Assembly: GCA_017442305.1 (NCBI GenBank)
Contig: JAFRZY010000008.1
Span: 1-42,435, forward strand
DNA length: 42,435 nt
DNA from: Bacilli bacterium
GTDB lineage: Bacteria > Bacillota_I > Bacilli_A > RF39 > UBA660
Reading direction: 5' to 3'
Under the pieces are notes generated by a model that saw only the letters and a list, made by a program, of their open reading frames with translations, did not search any database and was not told where the DNA came from. This document shows, one piece after another, positions 23,069 to 31,833 of this stretch. The translations under genes were made by a program, and so were the position numbers. Position 1 is the stretch's first letter. Each line of letters starts with the position of its first letter.

Positions 23069-25141
23069 ATGGCAAGAGATGTTTCTTTAGATAAAATTCG
23101 TAACATTGGTATCATGGCTCATATCGATGCCGGAAAAACAACTACTACAGAAAGAATTCTTTACCATACAGGTATAACACACAAAATTGGAGAAACACAT
23201 GATGGTGAATCTCAAATGGACTGGATGGAACAAGAAAAAGAACGTGGTATAACAATTACAAGTGCAGCAACAACTGCACACTGGAAGGGCTATAGATTAA
23301 ATATAATCGATACCCCAGGTCACGTAGACTTCACAATTGAAGTACAAAGAAGTTTAAGAGTATTGGACGGAGCTGTAGCTTTAATTGATGCTCAAGCGGG
23401 TGTAGAACCTCAAACAGAAACAGTTTGGAGACAAGCAAACGAATATAAAGTTCCTAGAATGATTTGTGCCAACAAAATGGGTAAATTAGGAGCTGACTTC
23501 TATTATAGTTTAAAAACTATTAGTGATAGACTAGGTGCTAAGGCTGCACCAATTGAATTACCAATTGGGGCTGAATCTGAATTCTGTGGAATTGTAAACT
23601 TAGTTACTATGAAAGCATATAAATTTGATGGAACAGAAAGTGAAAATGCAGAAGAAATTGCAATTCCAGAAGACATGAAAGCAAAAGCAGAAGAATATAG
23701 AACTATGTTAATTGAAGCAGTTGCTGATCATGACGAAGAATTAATGATGAAGTATTTAGAAGGAGAAGAAATCACTGTTGAAGAACTTCAAAAAGCAATT
23801 AGAACAGCTACTTTATCAGTAGAATTCTTCCCAGTATTATGCGCTGATGCATTAAGTAATCAAGGTATTAAACCGTTACTAGATGCAGTTATTGCATATT
23901 TACCATCACCTCTTGATGTGGAAGCAATTGAATGTACTGATAAAAACGGAAATGACGTATTACGTCATCCAGATGATAAAGAACCGTTTACAGCATTAGC
24001 ATTCAAAATTATGACAGATCCATTTGTAGGAAGACTTTCTTTCTTCCGTGTATACTCAGGTGTACTAACTAGCGGTTCCTATGTTTTAAACTCTACTAAA
24101 GGAACTAAAGAAAGAATCGGACGTATTTTACAAATGCATGCTAACCAAAGAAAAGAAATTACTGAGGTTTATGCAGGTGAAATCGCTGCTGCAGTAGGGC
24201 TTAAAAATACTACAACTGCTGATACATTATGTGATGAAAAAAATCCTTGTATCATGAAAGGTATGGAATTCCCAGCACCAGTTATTGATATAGCTATTGA
24301 ACCAAAATCTAAAAATGATCAAGATAAAATGGCAATTGCTATTCAAAAATTAGTTGAAGAAGATCCAACACTTCGTGTTAAAACTGATCATGAAACAGGT
24401 CAAACAGTTCTTTCTGGAATGGGAGAACTTCACTTAGACGTAATTATCGATCGTATGAGAAGAGAATTTAACGTTGAATGTAATAGTGGTAAACCACAAG
24501 TTGCATATCGTGAAACTTTAACTCAAACAGCTGAGTGTGAAGGTAAATATATTAAGCAATCGGGTGGACGTGGACAATACGGACATGTTTGGGTTAAATT
24601 TGAACCAAATCCTGAAAAAGGATATGAATTCGTTGATGCTATCGTTGGTGGTGTAGTTCCTCGTGAATATATTCCAGTAACAGATAAAGGATTACAAGAA
24701 GCTATGGCTGGTGGAATTCTTGCTGGATATCCAATGGTAGACGTTAAAGCAACATTATTTGATGGTTCATATCATGATGTAGACTCATCAGAAATGGCTT
24801 TCAAAATTGCTGCTAGTATGGCTTTAAAAGAAGCTAAGAATAAATGTAAACCTGTACTTCTAGAACCGATTATGAAAGTTGATGTAGTAATTCCAGAAGA
24901 ATATATGGGTAACGTTATGGGAGATTTAACTAGTCGTCGTGGTAGACCTCTTGGACAAGAATCTCGTGGTAATGCATTACAAATTTCTGCAATGGTACCA
25001 CTAGCTGAAATGTTCGGTTATGCTACAACATTACGTTCAAACTCTCAAGGGCGTGGAACATTTACAATGGTTTTAGATCATTATGAAGAAGTTCCAAAAT
25101 CAATCGCTGAAGAAATCATTAAGAAAAACAGCGTTAACTAA
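23069..25141 (+). CDS. fusA: Elongation factor G
   Basis: GTPase for translocation and, with RRF, ribosome recycling. 690 aa. G1 [29 protein letters not shown] and the [10 protein letters not shown]4 region are visible, followed by domains II-V including SGMGELHLD and [11 protein letters not shown]. The start is only nine bases after rpsG with a modest TAGGTAA site, consistent with translational coupling. Confidence 0.98.
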   Translation: MARDVSLDKIRNIGIMAHIDAGKTTTTERILYHTGITHKIGETHDGESQMDWMEQEKERGITITSAATTAHWKGYRLNIIDTPGHVDFTIEVQRSLRVLDGAVALIDAQAGVEPQTETVWRQANEYKVPRMICANKMGKLGADFYYSLKTISDRLGAKAAPIELPIGAESEFCGIVNLVTMKAYKFDGTESENAEEIAIPEDMKAKAEEYRTMLIEAVADHDEELMMKYLEGEEITVEELQKAIRTATLSVEFFPVLCADALSNQGIKPLLDAVIAYLPSPLDVEAIECTDKNGNDVLRHPDDKEPFTALAFKIMTDPFVGRLSFFRVYSGVLTSGSYVLNSTKGTKERIGRILQMHANQRKEITEVYAGEIAAAVGLKNTTTADTLCDEKNPCIMKGMEFPAPVIDIAIEPKSKNDQDKMAIAIQKLVEEDPTLRVKTDHETGQTVLSGMGELHLDVIIDRMRREFNVECNSGKPQVAYRETLTQTAECEGKYIKQSGGRGQYGHVWVKFEPNPEKGYEFVDAIVGGVVPREYIPVTDKGLQEAMAGGILAGYPMVDVKATLFDGSYHDVDSSEMAFKIAASMALKEAKNKCKPVLLEPIMKVDVVIPEEYMGNVMGDLTSRRGRPLGQESRGNALQISAMVPLAEMFGYATTLRSNSQGRGTFTMVLDHYEEVPKSIAEEIIKKNSVN

Positions 25142-25149
25142 AAATAATA

Positions 25150-25166
25150 CTTGAAAATTATTCAAG
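25150..25166 (+). other. fusA-tuf intergenic hairpin without T-run
   Basis: CTTGAA-AATTA-TTCAAG, a perfect 6-bp stem right after the fusA stop. Without a U-tract it should not terminate; mRNA processing or differential stability of the tuf message is possible. Confidence 0.5.
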
Positions 25167-25208
25167 CATTAGATAAAATATAAGAGTATATGAAAGGAGA
25201 AAATTAAA

Positions 25209-26375
25209 ATGGCAAGAGAAAAATTTGACCGTTCTAAAGAACACGTTAATATTGGTACTATTGGACACGTTGACCATGGTAAAACAACATTAACAGCTGC
25301 AATTACAAAATATTTTGGAAATTTTGTTGATTATGCTGATATCGACAAAGCTCCAGAAGAAAGAGAAAGAGGTATCACTATCAATACTGCTCACGTTGAG
25401 TATGAAACTGACACTCGTCACTATGCTCACGTTGACTGCCCAGGACATGCTGACTACGTTAAAAACATGATTACTGGTGCTGCACAAATGGATGGTGCAA
25501 TCCTTGTTGTATCTGCATCTGATGGACCTATGCCACAAACTAGAGAACATATTCTTTTATCTAGACAAGTTGGTGTACCTAAGATTGTTGTATTCATGAA
25601 CAAATGTGATCAAGTAGATGATCCAGAATTATTAGACTTAGTAGAAATGGAAATCAGAGAATTATTAGGAGAATACAACTTTGATGCTGAATGTCCTATC
25701 ATTCGTGGTAGTGCATTAAAAGCAATCGAAGGTGATGAAGCTAATGCTCAAGCTATCCGTGATTTAATGGCTGCTGTAGATTCTTATATCGAAGCACCTG
25801 CACGTGATACTGATAAACCATTCTTAATGAGTATTGAAGATGTATTCACTATTTCTGGACGTGGAACTGTTGTTACAGGACGTGTAGAACGTGGAGAATT
25901 AAAATTAAACGACGAAGTTGAAATCGTTGGTTTAAAAGATACTAGAAAAACAGTTGTAACTGGTATCGAAATGTTTAGAAAATCATTAGACTATGCTCAA
26001 GCTGGTGATAACGCTGGTGTATTACTACGTGGTATTGCTAGAGAAGATGTTGAACGTGGACAAGTACTTGCTAAACCAGGAAGTGTTACTCCACACAAAA
26101 AATTCAAAGCTAGTGTATATGTATTATCTAAAGAAGAAGGCGGACGTCATACTCCATTCTTCTCAAATTATAGACCACAATTCTATTTCAGAACAACAGA
26201 CGTTACAGGTGTTATTGAATTACCTGCTGGTGTTGAAATGGTTATGCCTGGTGATAATATCGATATGACTGTTGAACTAATTGCTAACGTAGCACTTGAA
26301 CAAGGAACTAAGTTCTCTATCCGTGAAGGTGGACGTACAGTTGGTGCTGGTGTAGTATCTGAAATTATCGAATAA
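25209..26375 (+). CDS. tuf: Elongation factor Tu
   Basis: Delivers aminoacyl-tRNA to the ribosome. [39 protein letters not shown] and NKCDQVDD are present; domains 2 and 3 are intact. 388 aa against the usual ~395, the difference being a shorter segment before [14 protein letters not shown] follows GAAAGGAG. Last gene of the str operon, with a terminator directly after. Confidence 0.98.
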   Translation: MAREKFDRSKEHVNIGTIGHVDHGKTTLTAAITKYFGNFVDYADIDKAPEERERGITINTAHVEYETDTRHYAHVDCPGHADYVKNMITGAAQMDGAILVVSASDGPMPQTREHILLSRQVGVPKIVVFMNKCDQVDDPELLDLVEMEIRELLGEYNFDAECPIIRGSALKAIEGDEANAQAIRDLMAAVDSYIEAPARDTDKPFLMSIEDVFTISGRGTVVTGRVERGELKLNDEVEIVGLKDTRKTVVTGIEMFRKSLDYAQAGDNAGVLLRGIAREDVERGQVLAKPGSVTPHKKFKASVYVLSKEEGGRHTPFFSNYRPQFYFRTTDVTGVIELPAGVEMVMPGDNIDMTVELIANVALEQGTKFSIREGGRTVGAGVVSEIIE

Positions 26376-26390
26376 TAATTAAGAATTATA

Positions 26391-26414
26391 AAAAGCGATT
26401 TATTCGCTTTTTTA
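26391..26414 (+). terminator. str operon terminator
   Basis: AAAAGCGA (26391-26398) pairs with TCGCTTTT (26404-26411), then T. Confidence 0.9.
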
Positions 26415-26416
26415 TT

Positions 26417-26444
26417 TTGCAATAATCTTAATTTTTGGTATACT
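26417..26444 (+). promoter_or_regulatory. Promoter, extended -10
   Basis: TTGCAA (26417-26422), 16-bp spacer, TATACT (26439-26444) with TG at 26436-26437. It follows the tuf terminator immediately. Confidence 0.72.
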
Positions 26445-26468
26445 TAAGTTACTATAGGAAGTGATATT

Positions 26469-27455
26469 ATGACAAAACATAAAAGAAGAAAAAAATTGTC
26501 AAAAATATCTAAGTTTTTGTTAGTTATTTTAATTTGTGTTATTGGTATAACAGTTTATAAAAAATATGATGCATATCTTGTTAAGCAAGAAAAATTGGAA
26601 TTATTAAGATTAGAAAAAATTGAAAAGGAAAAGAAAAATAAATATAACAATTGTTTATTAAAAAAAGCTGAAGAAACAGATGTTACCGATAGTATTAAAT
26701 TATTAATAACTGAATTAGAAGATGAAATAAAAAAATATAATGTCTATGTATATTATGAGGATTTAAGTTCAGGATTTTCTTTTAAATATAAGGAAAATGA
26801 AGTTATATATGGTGCTAGTTTAATAAAGCTGGTAGATGCTTTATATTTGTATGATAATAATTTGGATTTTAATAGTACAATGACATATCAAAGCAAATAT
26901 ATTAGAGGATCTAGTAAAGGAATGGATGCAAGAAAAATTGGAGAAGAAATTTCTTTGCTTGATTTAATGAATTATTCCTTATCTGTTAGTGATAATACTG
27001 CACATATTATGTTAGTTGATTATATAGGATATAATAATCTAAGAGATTATGGTAAAAGTCTCGGAGCAACCTCTATACTTACTGGTGTAGGTGGAGAAAA
27101 ATATGGTAATCAAACGGCTAGTGATACTAACATTTATTTAAAACGAGCTTATAAGATAATGCTGGAACATAAAAATGGTAATTATTTAAAAGAATTTATG
27201 ACTAATGATTATCAAAACCATTTGATTTTGGATAATGAGGTTAAAATTGCACATAAGTATGGTTCTTATAGTAACTATTTTCATAACATAGGGATTGTTT
27301 TTGATGAAAATCCGTATACTATTTCTATTTTAACTTTGCATGGTAATAGTAATTATAAAGATGTCATTAATAATATCCATAAAAAGATTTATGAATTACA
27401 TATTTCTTTTAGAGAAAATTTAGAAAATAATTGCTATAAGGAAGTTTATGAATAG
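26469..27455 (+). CDS. Membrane-anchored PBP/class A beta-lactamase-like serine hydrolase
   Basis: Acts outside the membrane: a very basic N-terminus and one transmembrane helix (~residues 14-33), a charged coiled stretch, then a penicillin-binding-type fold. Active-site motifs: SLIK (SxxK) in YGASLIKLVDALYLYD, SDN in SVSDNTAHIML, and KYG (KTG box) in AHKYGSYSNYFHN. The ExxLN motif that supplies the deacylating glutamate of true class A beta-lactamases is not visible, so a D,D-carboxypeptidase/endopeptidase-like or regulatory role is more likely than resistance. GGAAGTGA precedes ATG. gtrA starts 16 bp after it. Confidence 0.88.
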   Translation: MTKHKRRKKLSKISKFLLVILICVIGITVYKKYDAYLVKQEKLELLRLEKIEKEKKNKYNNCLLKKAEETDVTDSIKLLITELEDEIKKYNVYVYYEDLSSGFSFKYKENEVIYGASLIKLVDALYLYDNNLDFNSTMTYQSKYIRGSSKGMDARKIGEEISLLDLMNYSLSVSDNTAHIMLVDYIGYNNLRDYGKSLGATSILTGVGGEKYGNQTASDTNIYLKRAYKIMLEHKNGNYLKEFMTNDYQNHLILDNEVKIAHKYGSYSNYFHNIGIVFDENPYTISILTLHGNSNYKDVINNIHKKIYELHISFRENLENNCYKEVYE

Positions 27456-27471
27456 TTTAGAGGTAATATAG

Positions 27472-27864
27472 ATGATTAAATTTTTAAAATATATAATATC
27501 AGCTTTAATTTCTTTTTTGATAGATATTGGTATCTTTGCTATTTTATCAAAAGTATTAGGATTTGTAATTGGTGATCTTGCTATTGTTGTTGGAACTATT
27601 ATTGCGAGAATTATTTCATCACTCGTTAACTATTCTTTAAACAAGAATAAAGTATTTGAACATAAAAATGATTCTAAAGTTGATAAAGAATCTTTAGTTA
27701 AATATTACTTGTTAGTAATTATTCAAATGAGTGTGTCGGCGTTATCTGTGTGGATAATTCACAAAGTTACTAACATTAATGCTACAACAATAAAAATAAT
27801 TGTTGATGGTATTATATTTGTTATAAATTATATAATACAAAAAAACTTTATATTTAAAAAATAA
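27472..27864 (+). CDS. GtrA-family membrane protein
   Basis: 130 aa with four transmembrane helices (~4-24, 34-56, 77-97, 105-125) and the family signatures FLIDIGIFAIL and VNYSLNKNKVF ... NYIIQKNFIF. GtrA proteins are thought to flip or help transfer polyprenyl-linked sugars to the outer face for wall or teichoic-acid decoration. It shares a transcript with the PBP-like gene and could work with the GT-C-like protein at 6968-9211 (inference). Confidence 0.92.
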   Translation: MIKFLKYIISALISFLIDIGIFAILSKVLGFVIGDLAIVVGTIIARIISSLVNYSLNKNKVFEHKNDSKVDKESLVKYYLLVIIQMSVSALSVWIIHKVTNINATTIKIIVDGIIFVINYIIQKNFIFKK

Positions 27865-27885
27865 GACTAGATAGTCTTATTTTTT
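27856..27885. terminator. Bidirectional terminator containing two stop codons
   Basis: AAAAAATAAGACT (27856-27868) pairs perfectly with AGTCTTATTTTTT (27873-27885), loop AGAT. It holds the TAA of gtrA and the TAG of the convergent femX-like gene. Confidence 0.92.
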
Positions 27886-29120
27886 ATATCTTTTTTGTTA
27901 AATTCTTTAGCTAATAAACCAATCATAGATAATTTATTGTATTTTAACTCATTAATAATTAAATCATATTCACCAATAAATTCATAAACTTTTGGCTTGA
28001 AGCCTAATTTAAATTGATTTAATCCATAATAAGGATTAGCTTTCGAAAAATCTCCAGTCATTCCGTTTAAGTCTAGATAACTGTGACTATTTTTATAATA
28101 CTCAATAATATTATAATGTAAAAAATAATTAGGATTAAAGTGTTCATATTTTTTGTCATAGCCACTAACAACAATATGAACTCTATTTTTATGTTTAATA
28201 GTCATTGCTCCGGCTATATAAACTTTTTTATTTTCTCTTAATCCGTTTGTTGCTTCAGTAATATCATTTTTATATTTTAGTAGGGTTTTATCTGAATTCA
28301 TTTTAATATTTATCTTTTTTTCAGTAGAGTTTAAATAAAGGTCTTCATTGTATTTATTGTTTATTTCTAGTTCTTCCTCATATGCTTTTTTTGTGTTAAT
28401 TAAGTATTTTTCAAAATCGATGCTTATCAAAAAAATATCTGCATTATCATTCTTCGAAAAAATATTATAATAATCCTGGTAATAATACTTATCTTTTTTC
28501 TTTTTAGCTTTTATAAATTTGTATAACTCATCGATTTTATTTCTATCTACTTTTTCAAAATGTAAACCTTTTCTAGTTGATTGAACTAATTTGTTTTTTA
28601 CATTTTTCTTTAGATTTGTATAATTAAATGTTGGTAAATGTATTATACCATTAAAGCGTGGCATTAAAGATTCAAAATATAAATTGTCTTTTAGCTTTAA
28701 ATATCCGTTATTCTTTAATATATTTCTAATTAATATATTTTGGTTATATCTAACTTGGTATGGATTTAATGTTATTTCTCCAATAGCTATTTCCGGATTT
28801 ATTTTAATAAATGTAAAATTCTTTTTCTTGTAATAGTTTTTCAAATCATTAGTAAAGTTTTTTAAGAGTTCTTCATCAAAATAATCTATTAAAAAACCTT
28901 TAGGAGCATAACCATAATAGTCTTTTAGCCCAATTTTTTTGCACAATATTAAAGAACATGCAACGATATTATCATTAATATCAAAGTAGCCGATATAATC
29001 ATAATCATATCCGTGATTAGACTTTAAAAGGGCGTATGACGATGTTTGATAATAATTGCTCATGTTATGTTTTAAGGCGAATTCGTCAAATTGAATAAAT
29101 GAAATTTCTTTTATTTTCAT
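27867..29120 (-). CDS. FemX/FemAB-type aminoacyl transferase
   Basis: Uses aminoacyl-tRNA to add amino acids to the peptidoglycan stem peptide (lipid II), building the interpeptide bridge. 417 aa. Two GNAT-like halves: SNYYQTSSYALLKSNHGYDY, YYGYAPKGFLIDY, LVQSTRKGLHFEKV and, near the end, YLDLNGMTGDF with KLGFKPKVYEFIGEYDL. Between the halves is the charged helical arm (~230-285) typical of Fem proteins. AAGGAGG precedes ATG. Its presence argues for a walled cell with a cross-bridge; which residue is added cannot be read from sequence. Confidence 0.93.
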   Translation of the reverse strand: MKIKEISFIQFDEFALKHNMSNYYQTSSYALLKSNHGYDYDYIGYFDINDNIVACSLILCKKIGLKDYYGYAPKGFLIDYFDEELLKNFTNDLKNYYKKKNFTFIKINPEIAIGEITLNPYQVRYNQNILIRNILKNNGYLKLKDNLYFESLMPRFNGIIHLPTFNYTNLKKNVKNKLVQSTRKGLHFEKVDRNKIDELYKFIKAKKKKDKYYYQDYYNIFSKNDNADIFLISIDFEKYLINTKKAYEEELEINNKYNEDLYLNSTEKKINIKMNSDKTLLKYKNDITEATNGLRENKKVYIAGAMTIKHKNRVHIVVSGYDKKYEHFNPNYFLHYNIIEYYKNSHSYLDLNGMTGDFSKANPYYGLNQFKLGFKPKVYEFIGEYDLIINELKYNKLSMIGLLAKEFNKKDIKNKTI

Positions 29121-29150
29121 GGTTTTCCTCCTTTCATTAATGAGTAGATT

Positions 29151-29179
29151 ATTATAGCATTTTTAGGGTTAAAAGTCTA
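29151..29179 (-). promoter_or_regulatory. femX-like gene promoter
   Basis: On the minus strand TAGACT (29179-29174), 17-bp spacer, TATAAT (29156-29151). Its -35 lies eight bases from the -35 of the divergent plus-strand promoter. Confidence 0.7.
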
Positions 29180-29186
29180 TAACTTG

Positions 29187-29215
29187 TTGACTCTCTATTT
29201 GAATGAAAGTATAAT
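29187..29215 (+). promoter_or_regulatory. Promoter of the DUF308 gene
   Basis: TTGACT (29187-29192), 17-bp spacer, TATAAT (29210-29215). Confidence 0.88.
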
Positions 29216-29232
29216 TTAATTAGGTGATAATA

Positions 29233-29817
29233 ATGAGGAAAAGTAGAGGCGCTATTAAATTTTTAGAAAGTCAATTTAATATTTATATGAATACTAATAT
29301 TATTTTAGCATTAATAATGATTATTTTAGGATTAATATTATATGCAGTGCCTTCAGCTGCAATTAAAACAGTTTCTTGGTTAATTGGGATATTTTTTTGT
29401 GTACAAGGAATAACTGCTGTCATAAGTTATATAAAAAAAGACAGAATTAGTTTATTAACTTTTAATTTAATATATGGTATTATTAGTTTTTTGATTGGAG
29501 TATTTGTGATTTCAAATCCGTTTGCCTTAGCTAATATAATAACAATTGGTTTGGGAATTTGGCTAATTGTTAGTGGGGGATTAAAAATTAACTACGGTAT
29601 TAGATTAAAAAATATTAAAGAAGCTTCTTGGACAATCACTTTAGTTGTTGGTATTATTTCTATTTTATTTGGATTAATGGTTATAATAAACCCGTTTGCT
29701 AAACTTTTCTTAGTGGAAGTTGTTGGAGTATTTTTATTGGTTTACGGAATTATTGATTTAACTAATATTATATTATTAAAAAAACGAGCAAAAGATTTTA
29801 TTAAAATATTTAAATAA
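29233..29817 (+). CDS. DUF308/HdeD-like membrane protein (194 aa)
   Basis: Start at ATG 29233, after AGGTGA; a GTG at 29224 overlaps that site. Six transmembrane helices in three hairpins, with repeated GIISFLIGVFVISNPF and GIISILFGLMVIINPF units, the tandem-pair repeat of the HdeD/DUF308 family. HdeD has a role in acid resistance in E. coli; the role in Firmicutes is unknown. Single gene with promoter and terminator. Confidence 0.9.
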   Translation: MRKSRGAIKFLESQFNIYMNTNIILALIMIILGLILYAVPSAAIKTVSWLIGIFFCVQGITAVISYIKKDRISLLTFNLIYGIISFLIGVFVISNPFALANIITIGLGIWLIVSGGLKINYGIRLKNIKEASWTITLVVGIISILFGLMVIINPFAKLFLVEVVGVFLLVYGIIDLTNIILLKKRAKDFIKIFK

Positions 29818-29842
29818 AGTATTGTCAAAGCAATATTTTTTA
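29816..29842 (+). terminator. Intrinsic terminator
   Basis: AAAGTATTG (29816-29824) pairs with CAATATTTT (29831-29839), one G-U, loop TCAAAG, T-run. Confidence 0.78.
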
Positions 29843-29843
29843 A

Positions 29844-29873
29844 TTGCTATTTTTTTATTAATTAGGGTATACT
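29844..29873 (+). promoter_or_regulatory. eno promoter
   Basis: TTGCTA (29844-29849), 18-bp spacer, TATACT (29868-29873). Confidence 0.6.
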
Positions 29874-29898
29874 ATAGTTAAGATAAAGAGGTGGATTA

Positions 29899-31131
29899 AT
29901 GAAAATATTAAATGTTCGTGGACGCGAAATTTTAGATAGTAGAGGGAATCCCACTGTAGAAGCGGAAATTACTTTGGCAAATGGGGTAACTGCTGTTGCA
30001 TCAGTGCCGAGTGGTGCCAGCACTGGTAGTAGAGAAGCTTTAGAATTACGAGATAATGACAATAGTCGATATCTAGGTAAAGGAGTAACTAAAGCTGTAG
30101 AAAATATTAATACGATTATCCGTAATGCTTTAATAGGATTAGATATAAATCAGGTTTTAGTAGATAAAACTTTAATTAGTTTAGATAATACTCCTAATAA
30201 AAGTAAACTTGGTGCTAATGCTATGTTAGCGGTATCTTTAGCCTCTTTTAAAGCGTTAGCTCAAAGTGAAAACAAAGAATTATATGAATATTTATCAACA
30301 GGTAAAGTATCAATGCCTATTCCAATGATGAATATTTTAAATGGCGGAAAACATGCTGATTCAAATGTTGATATTCAAGAATTTATGATTGTACCTGTAT
30401 TAAAAGGATTTAAAGAAAGGCTAAGAGCTGGTTCTGAGATATTTCATACTCTAAAAGAAATTTTAAAAGCTCAAGGGTTGAGTACTGCTGTAGGTGATGA
30501 AGGTGGGTTTGCACCTAATCTGGCTTATAATAGTTTGGCGTTAGATTTAATTGTTGAGGCTATAAAAAAAGCGGGATATATACCTGGCAAAGATGTTTTT
30601 ATTGCTTTAGATGTTGCTGCATCTGAATTATATGATAAAGAAAATAAATATTATAAGTTTGATTCTAAAACGTTAAGTGCTGATGAATTGATAAAATATT
30701 ATATAGCGCTTATTGAAAAATACCCTATTATTAGTATTGAAGATCCTTTCTATGAGGATGACTTTGAGTCTTTGACTGTATTAACAAAAATAATTGGTAA
30801 TAAAGTCATGTTAGTTGGCGACGATTATTTTGTTACAAACGAGGAATATTTACAAAAGGGAATTAATATGCAAGCGGGTAATGCAATCTTACTTAAAGCT
30901 AATCAAATTGGCACAGTTACAGAAATGACTAAAACTATAATGTTGGCTAAAAAAGCAAATTACAAAATGGTTATTTCTCATCGAAGTGGTGAAACAGAAG
31001 ATACTTTTATTGCAGATTTTGCTGTTGGGTTTAATTTGCCATTTATAAAAACGGGTTCGCTATGTCGAGGAGAAAGAATAGCAAAATATAATCGTTTGTT
31101 AAGGATTGAAGAGAAATTAAATGGTAAATAA
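29899..31131 (+). CDS. eno: Enolase
   Basis: Converts 2-phosphoglycerate to phosphoenolpyruvate in glycolysis; Mg-dependent. [52 protein letters not shown] and [14 protein letters not shown] carry the metal and catalytic residues. GDDYFVTN has tyrosine where most enolases have leucine. 410 aa against ~430, trimmed in several loops. AAAGAGGTG precedes ATG. Monocistronic here; other glycolytic genes are not adjacent. Confidence 0.97.
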   Translation: MKILNVRGREILDSRGNPTVEAEITLANGVTAVASVPSGASTGSREALELRDNDNSRYLGKGVTKAVENINTIIRNALIGLDINQVLVDKTLISLDNTPNKSKLGANAMLAVSLASFKALAQSENKELYEYLSTGKVSMPIPMMNILNGGKHADSNVDIQEFMIVPVLKGFKERLRAGSEIFHTLKEILKAQGLSTAVGDEGGFAPNLAYNSLALDLIVEAIKKAGYIPGKDVFIALDVAASELYDKENKYYKFDSKTLSADELIKYYIALIEKYPIISIEDPFYEDDFESLTVLTKIIGNKVMLVGDDYFVTNEEYLQKGINMQAGNAILLKANQIGTVTEMTKTIMLAKKANYKMVISHRSGETEDTFIADFAVGFNLPFIKTGSLCRGERIAKYNRLLRIEEKLNGK

Positions 31132-31133
31132 GG

Positions 31134-31162
31134 AAATCAAGTATCAATTACTTGATTTTTTA
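31134..31162 (+). terminator. eno terminator
   Basis: AAATCAAGTA (31134-31143) pairs with TACTTGATTT (31149-31158), then T. Confidence 0.88.
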
Positions 31163-31203
31163 ATACTTATATGATAAATTAACTATTGAACGGAAGTGAC
31201 ATT

Positions 31204-31422
31204 ATGTTAGAAACAATATTATTAGTTATATCTGTATTATTAATAGTTTTAGTATTATTACAAGGAAATAAAGCTAGTGATGCGAGCCAAATTATAACTG
31301 GTGGTAATGAAGCCTTATTCCAAAATATGAAAGAAAGAGGATTAGAATTATTAATTAGCAGAACTACTCTAGTTTTAGGAATTTTATTTTTTATCATTTC
31401 TTTGATTTTATTCCTAATGTAG
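31204..31422 (+). CDS. secG: Protein translocase subunit SecG
   Basis: Accessory subunit of the SecYEG export channel. Start at ATG 31204 after GGAAGTG. 72 aa with two transmembrane helices (2-20, 52-70) and between them VLLQGNKASDASQIITGGNE, matching the LLQ...GLSGAFGGG-type loop of SecG in a diverged form. The nearby rnr and smpB genes reproduce the common Firmicutes order secG-rnr-smpB. Confidence 0.9.
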   Translation: MLETILLVISVLLIVLVLLQGNKASDASQIITGGNEALFQNMKERGLELLISRTTLVLGILFFIISLILFLM

Positions 31423-31442
31423 TGCGATAGTAAAGTAAAGCT

Positions 31443-31469
31443 AAAGTGTTGTTATAAACACTTTTTTTT
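31443..31469 (+). terminator. secG terminator
   Basis: AAAGTGTT (31443-31450) pairs with AACACTTT (31457-31464), loop GTTATA, T-run. Confidence 0.88.
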
Positions 31470-31470
31470 A

Positions 31471-31479
31471 TGCTATAAT
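31471..31479 (+). promoter_or_regulatory. Extended -10 promoter
   Basis: TG-C-TATAAT directly after the secG terminator, 20 bp before the pilin start. The -35 is poor. Confidence 0.6.
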
Positions 31480-31499
31480 AAGATTATAAGGTGAATGAT

Positions 31500-31832
31500 A
31501 TGAAAAAAAACGGTTTTACTTTAATTGAATTAATAATTACTATAGCACTTTTAGGTTTAGTTGGTGTAGTAATAAGTGTTAACACCGTAAACTTAATAAA
31601 TAAACAGAATATAAAAAAGGGTGAAGAATTTAAGGAATTAGTAGAAGAAGCAGCATGTACGTACGTGATATTATCAGATGCATCGTGGAACGGAACAAGT
31701 GTAGAGGGAATTAAATTGGTAGAAAGAGGCCTTATTGACGAGGTTGTAAATGGATATCAAGTATCAGATTATACTGTAAAAGTGGAAATGAATAATGGTG
31801 AAAGAAATTGTACTCTTGAAGGAGAGATTTGA
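31500..31832 (+). CDS. Type IV pilin-like protein (110 aa)
   Basis: Start at ATG 31500 after AAGGTGA. MKKNG-FTLIEL is a textbook class III prepilin leader and processing site (G-1, F+1, E+5), followed by the hydrophobic helix IITIALLGLVGVVISV. The short exported domain has one cysteine near residue 53 (ACTYV) and one near the C-terminus (RNCTL), so a disulfide is likely. No pilus assembly genes (ATPase, platform, peptidase) lie nearby. It ends in TGA just before rnr and sits inside the secG-rnr-smpB order; its Shine-Dalgarno-rich end supplies the rnr ribosome site. Confidence 0.9.
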   Translation: MKKNGFTLIELIITIALLGLVGVVISVNTVNLINKQNIKKGEEFKELVEEAACTYVILSDASWNGTSVEGIKLVERGLIDEVVNGYQVSDYTVKVEMNNGERNCTLEGEI

Positions 31833-31833
31833 A

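Noticed and set aside
22974-25550. Cysteine-rich minus-strand ORFs across fusA and tuf
   Set aside because: They are antisense shadows of highly conserved coding frames, without ribosome sites or plausible composition.
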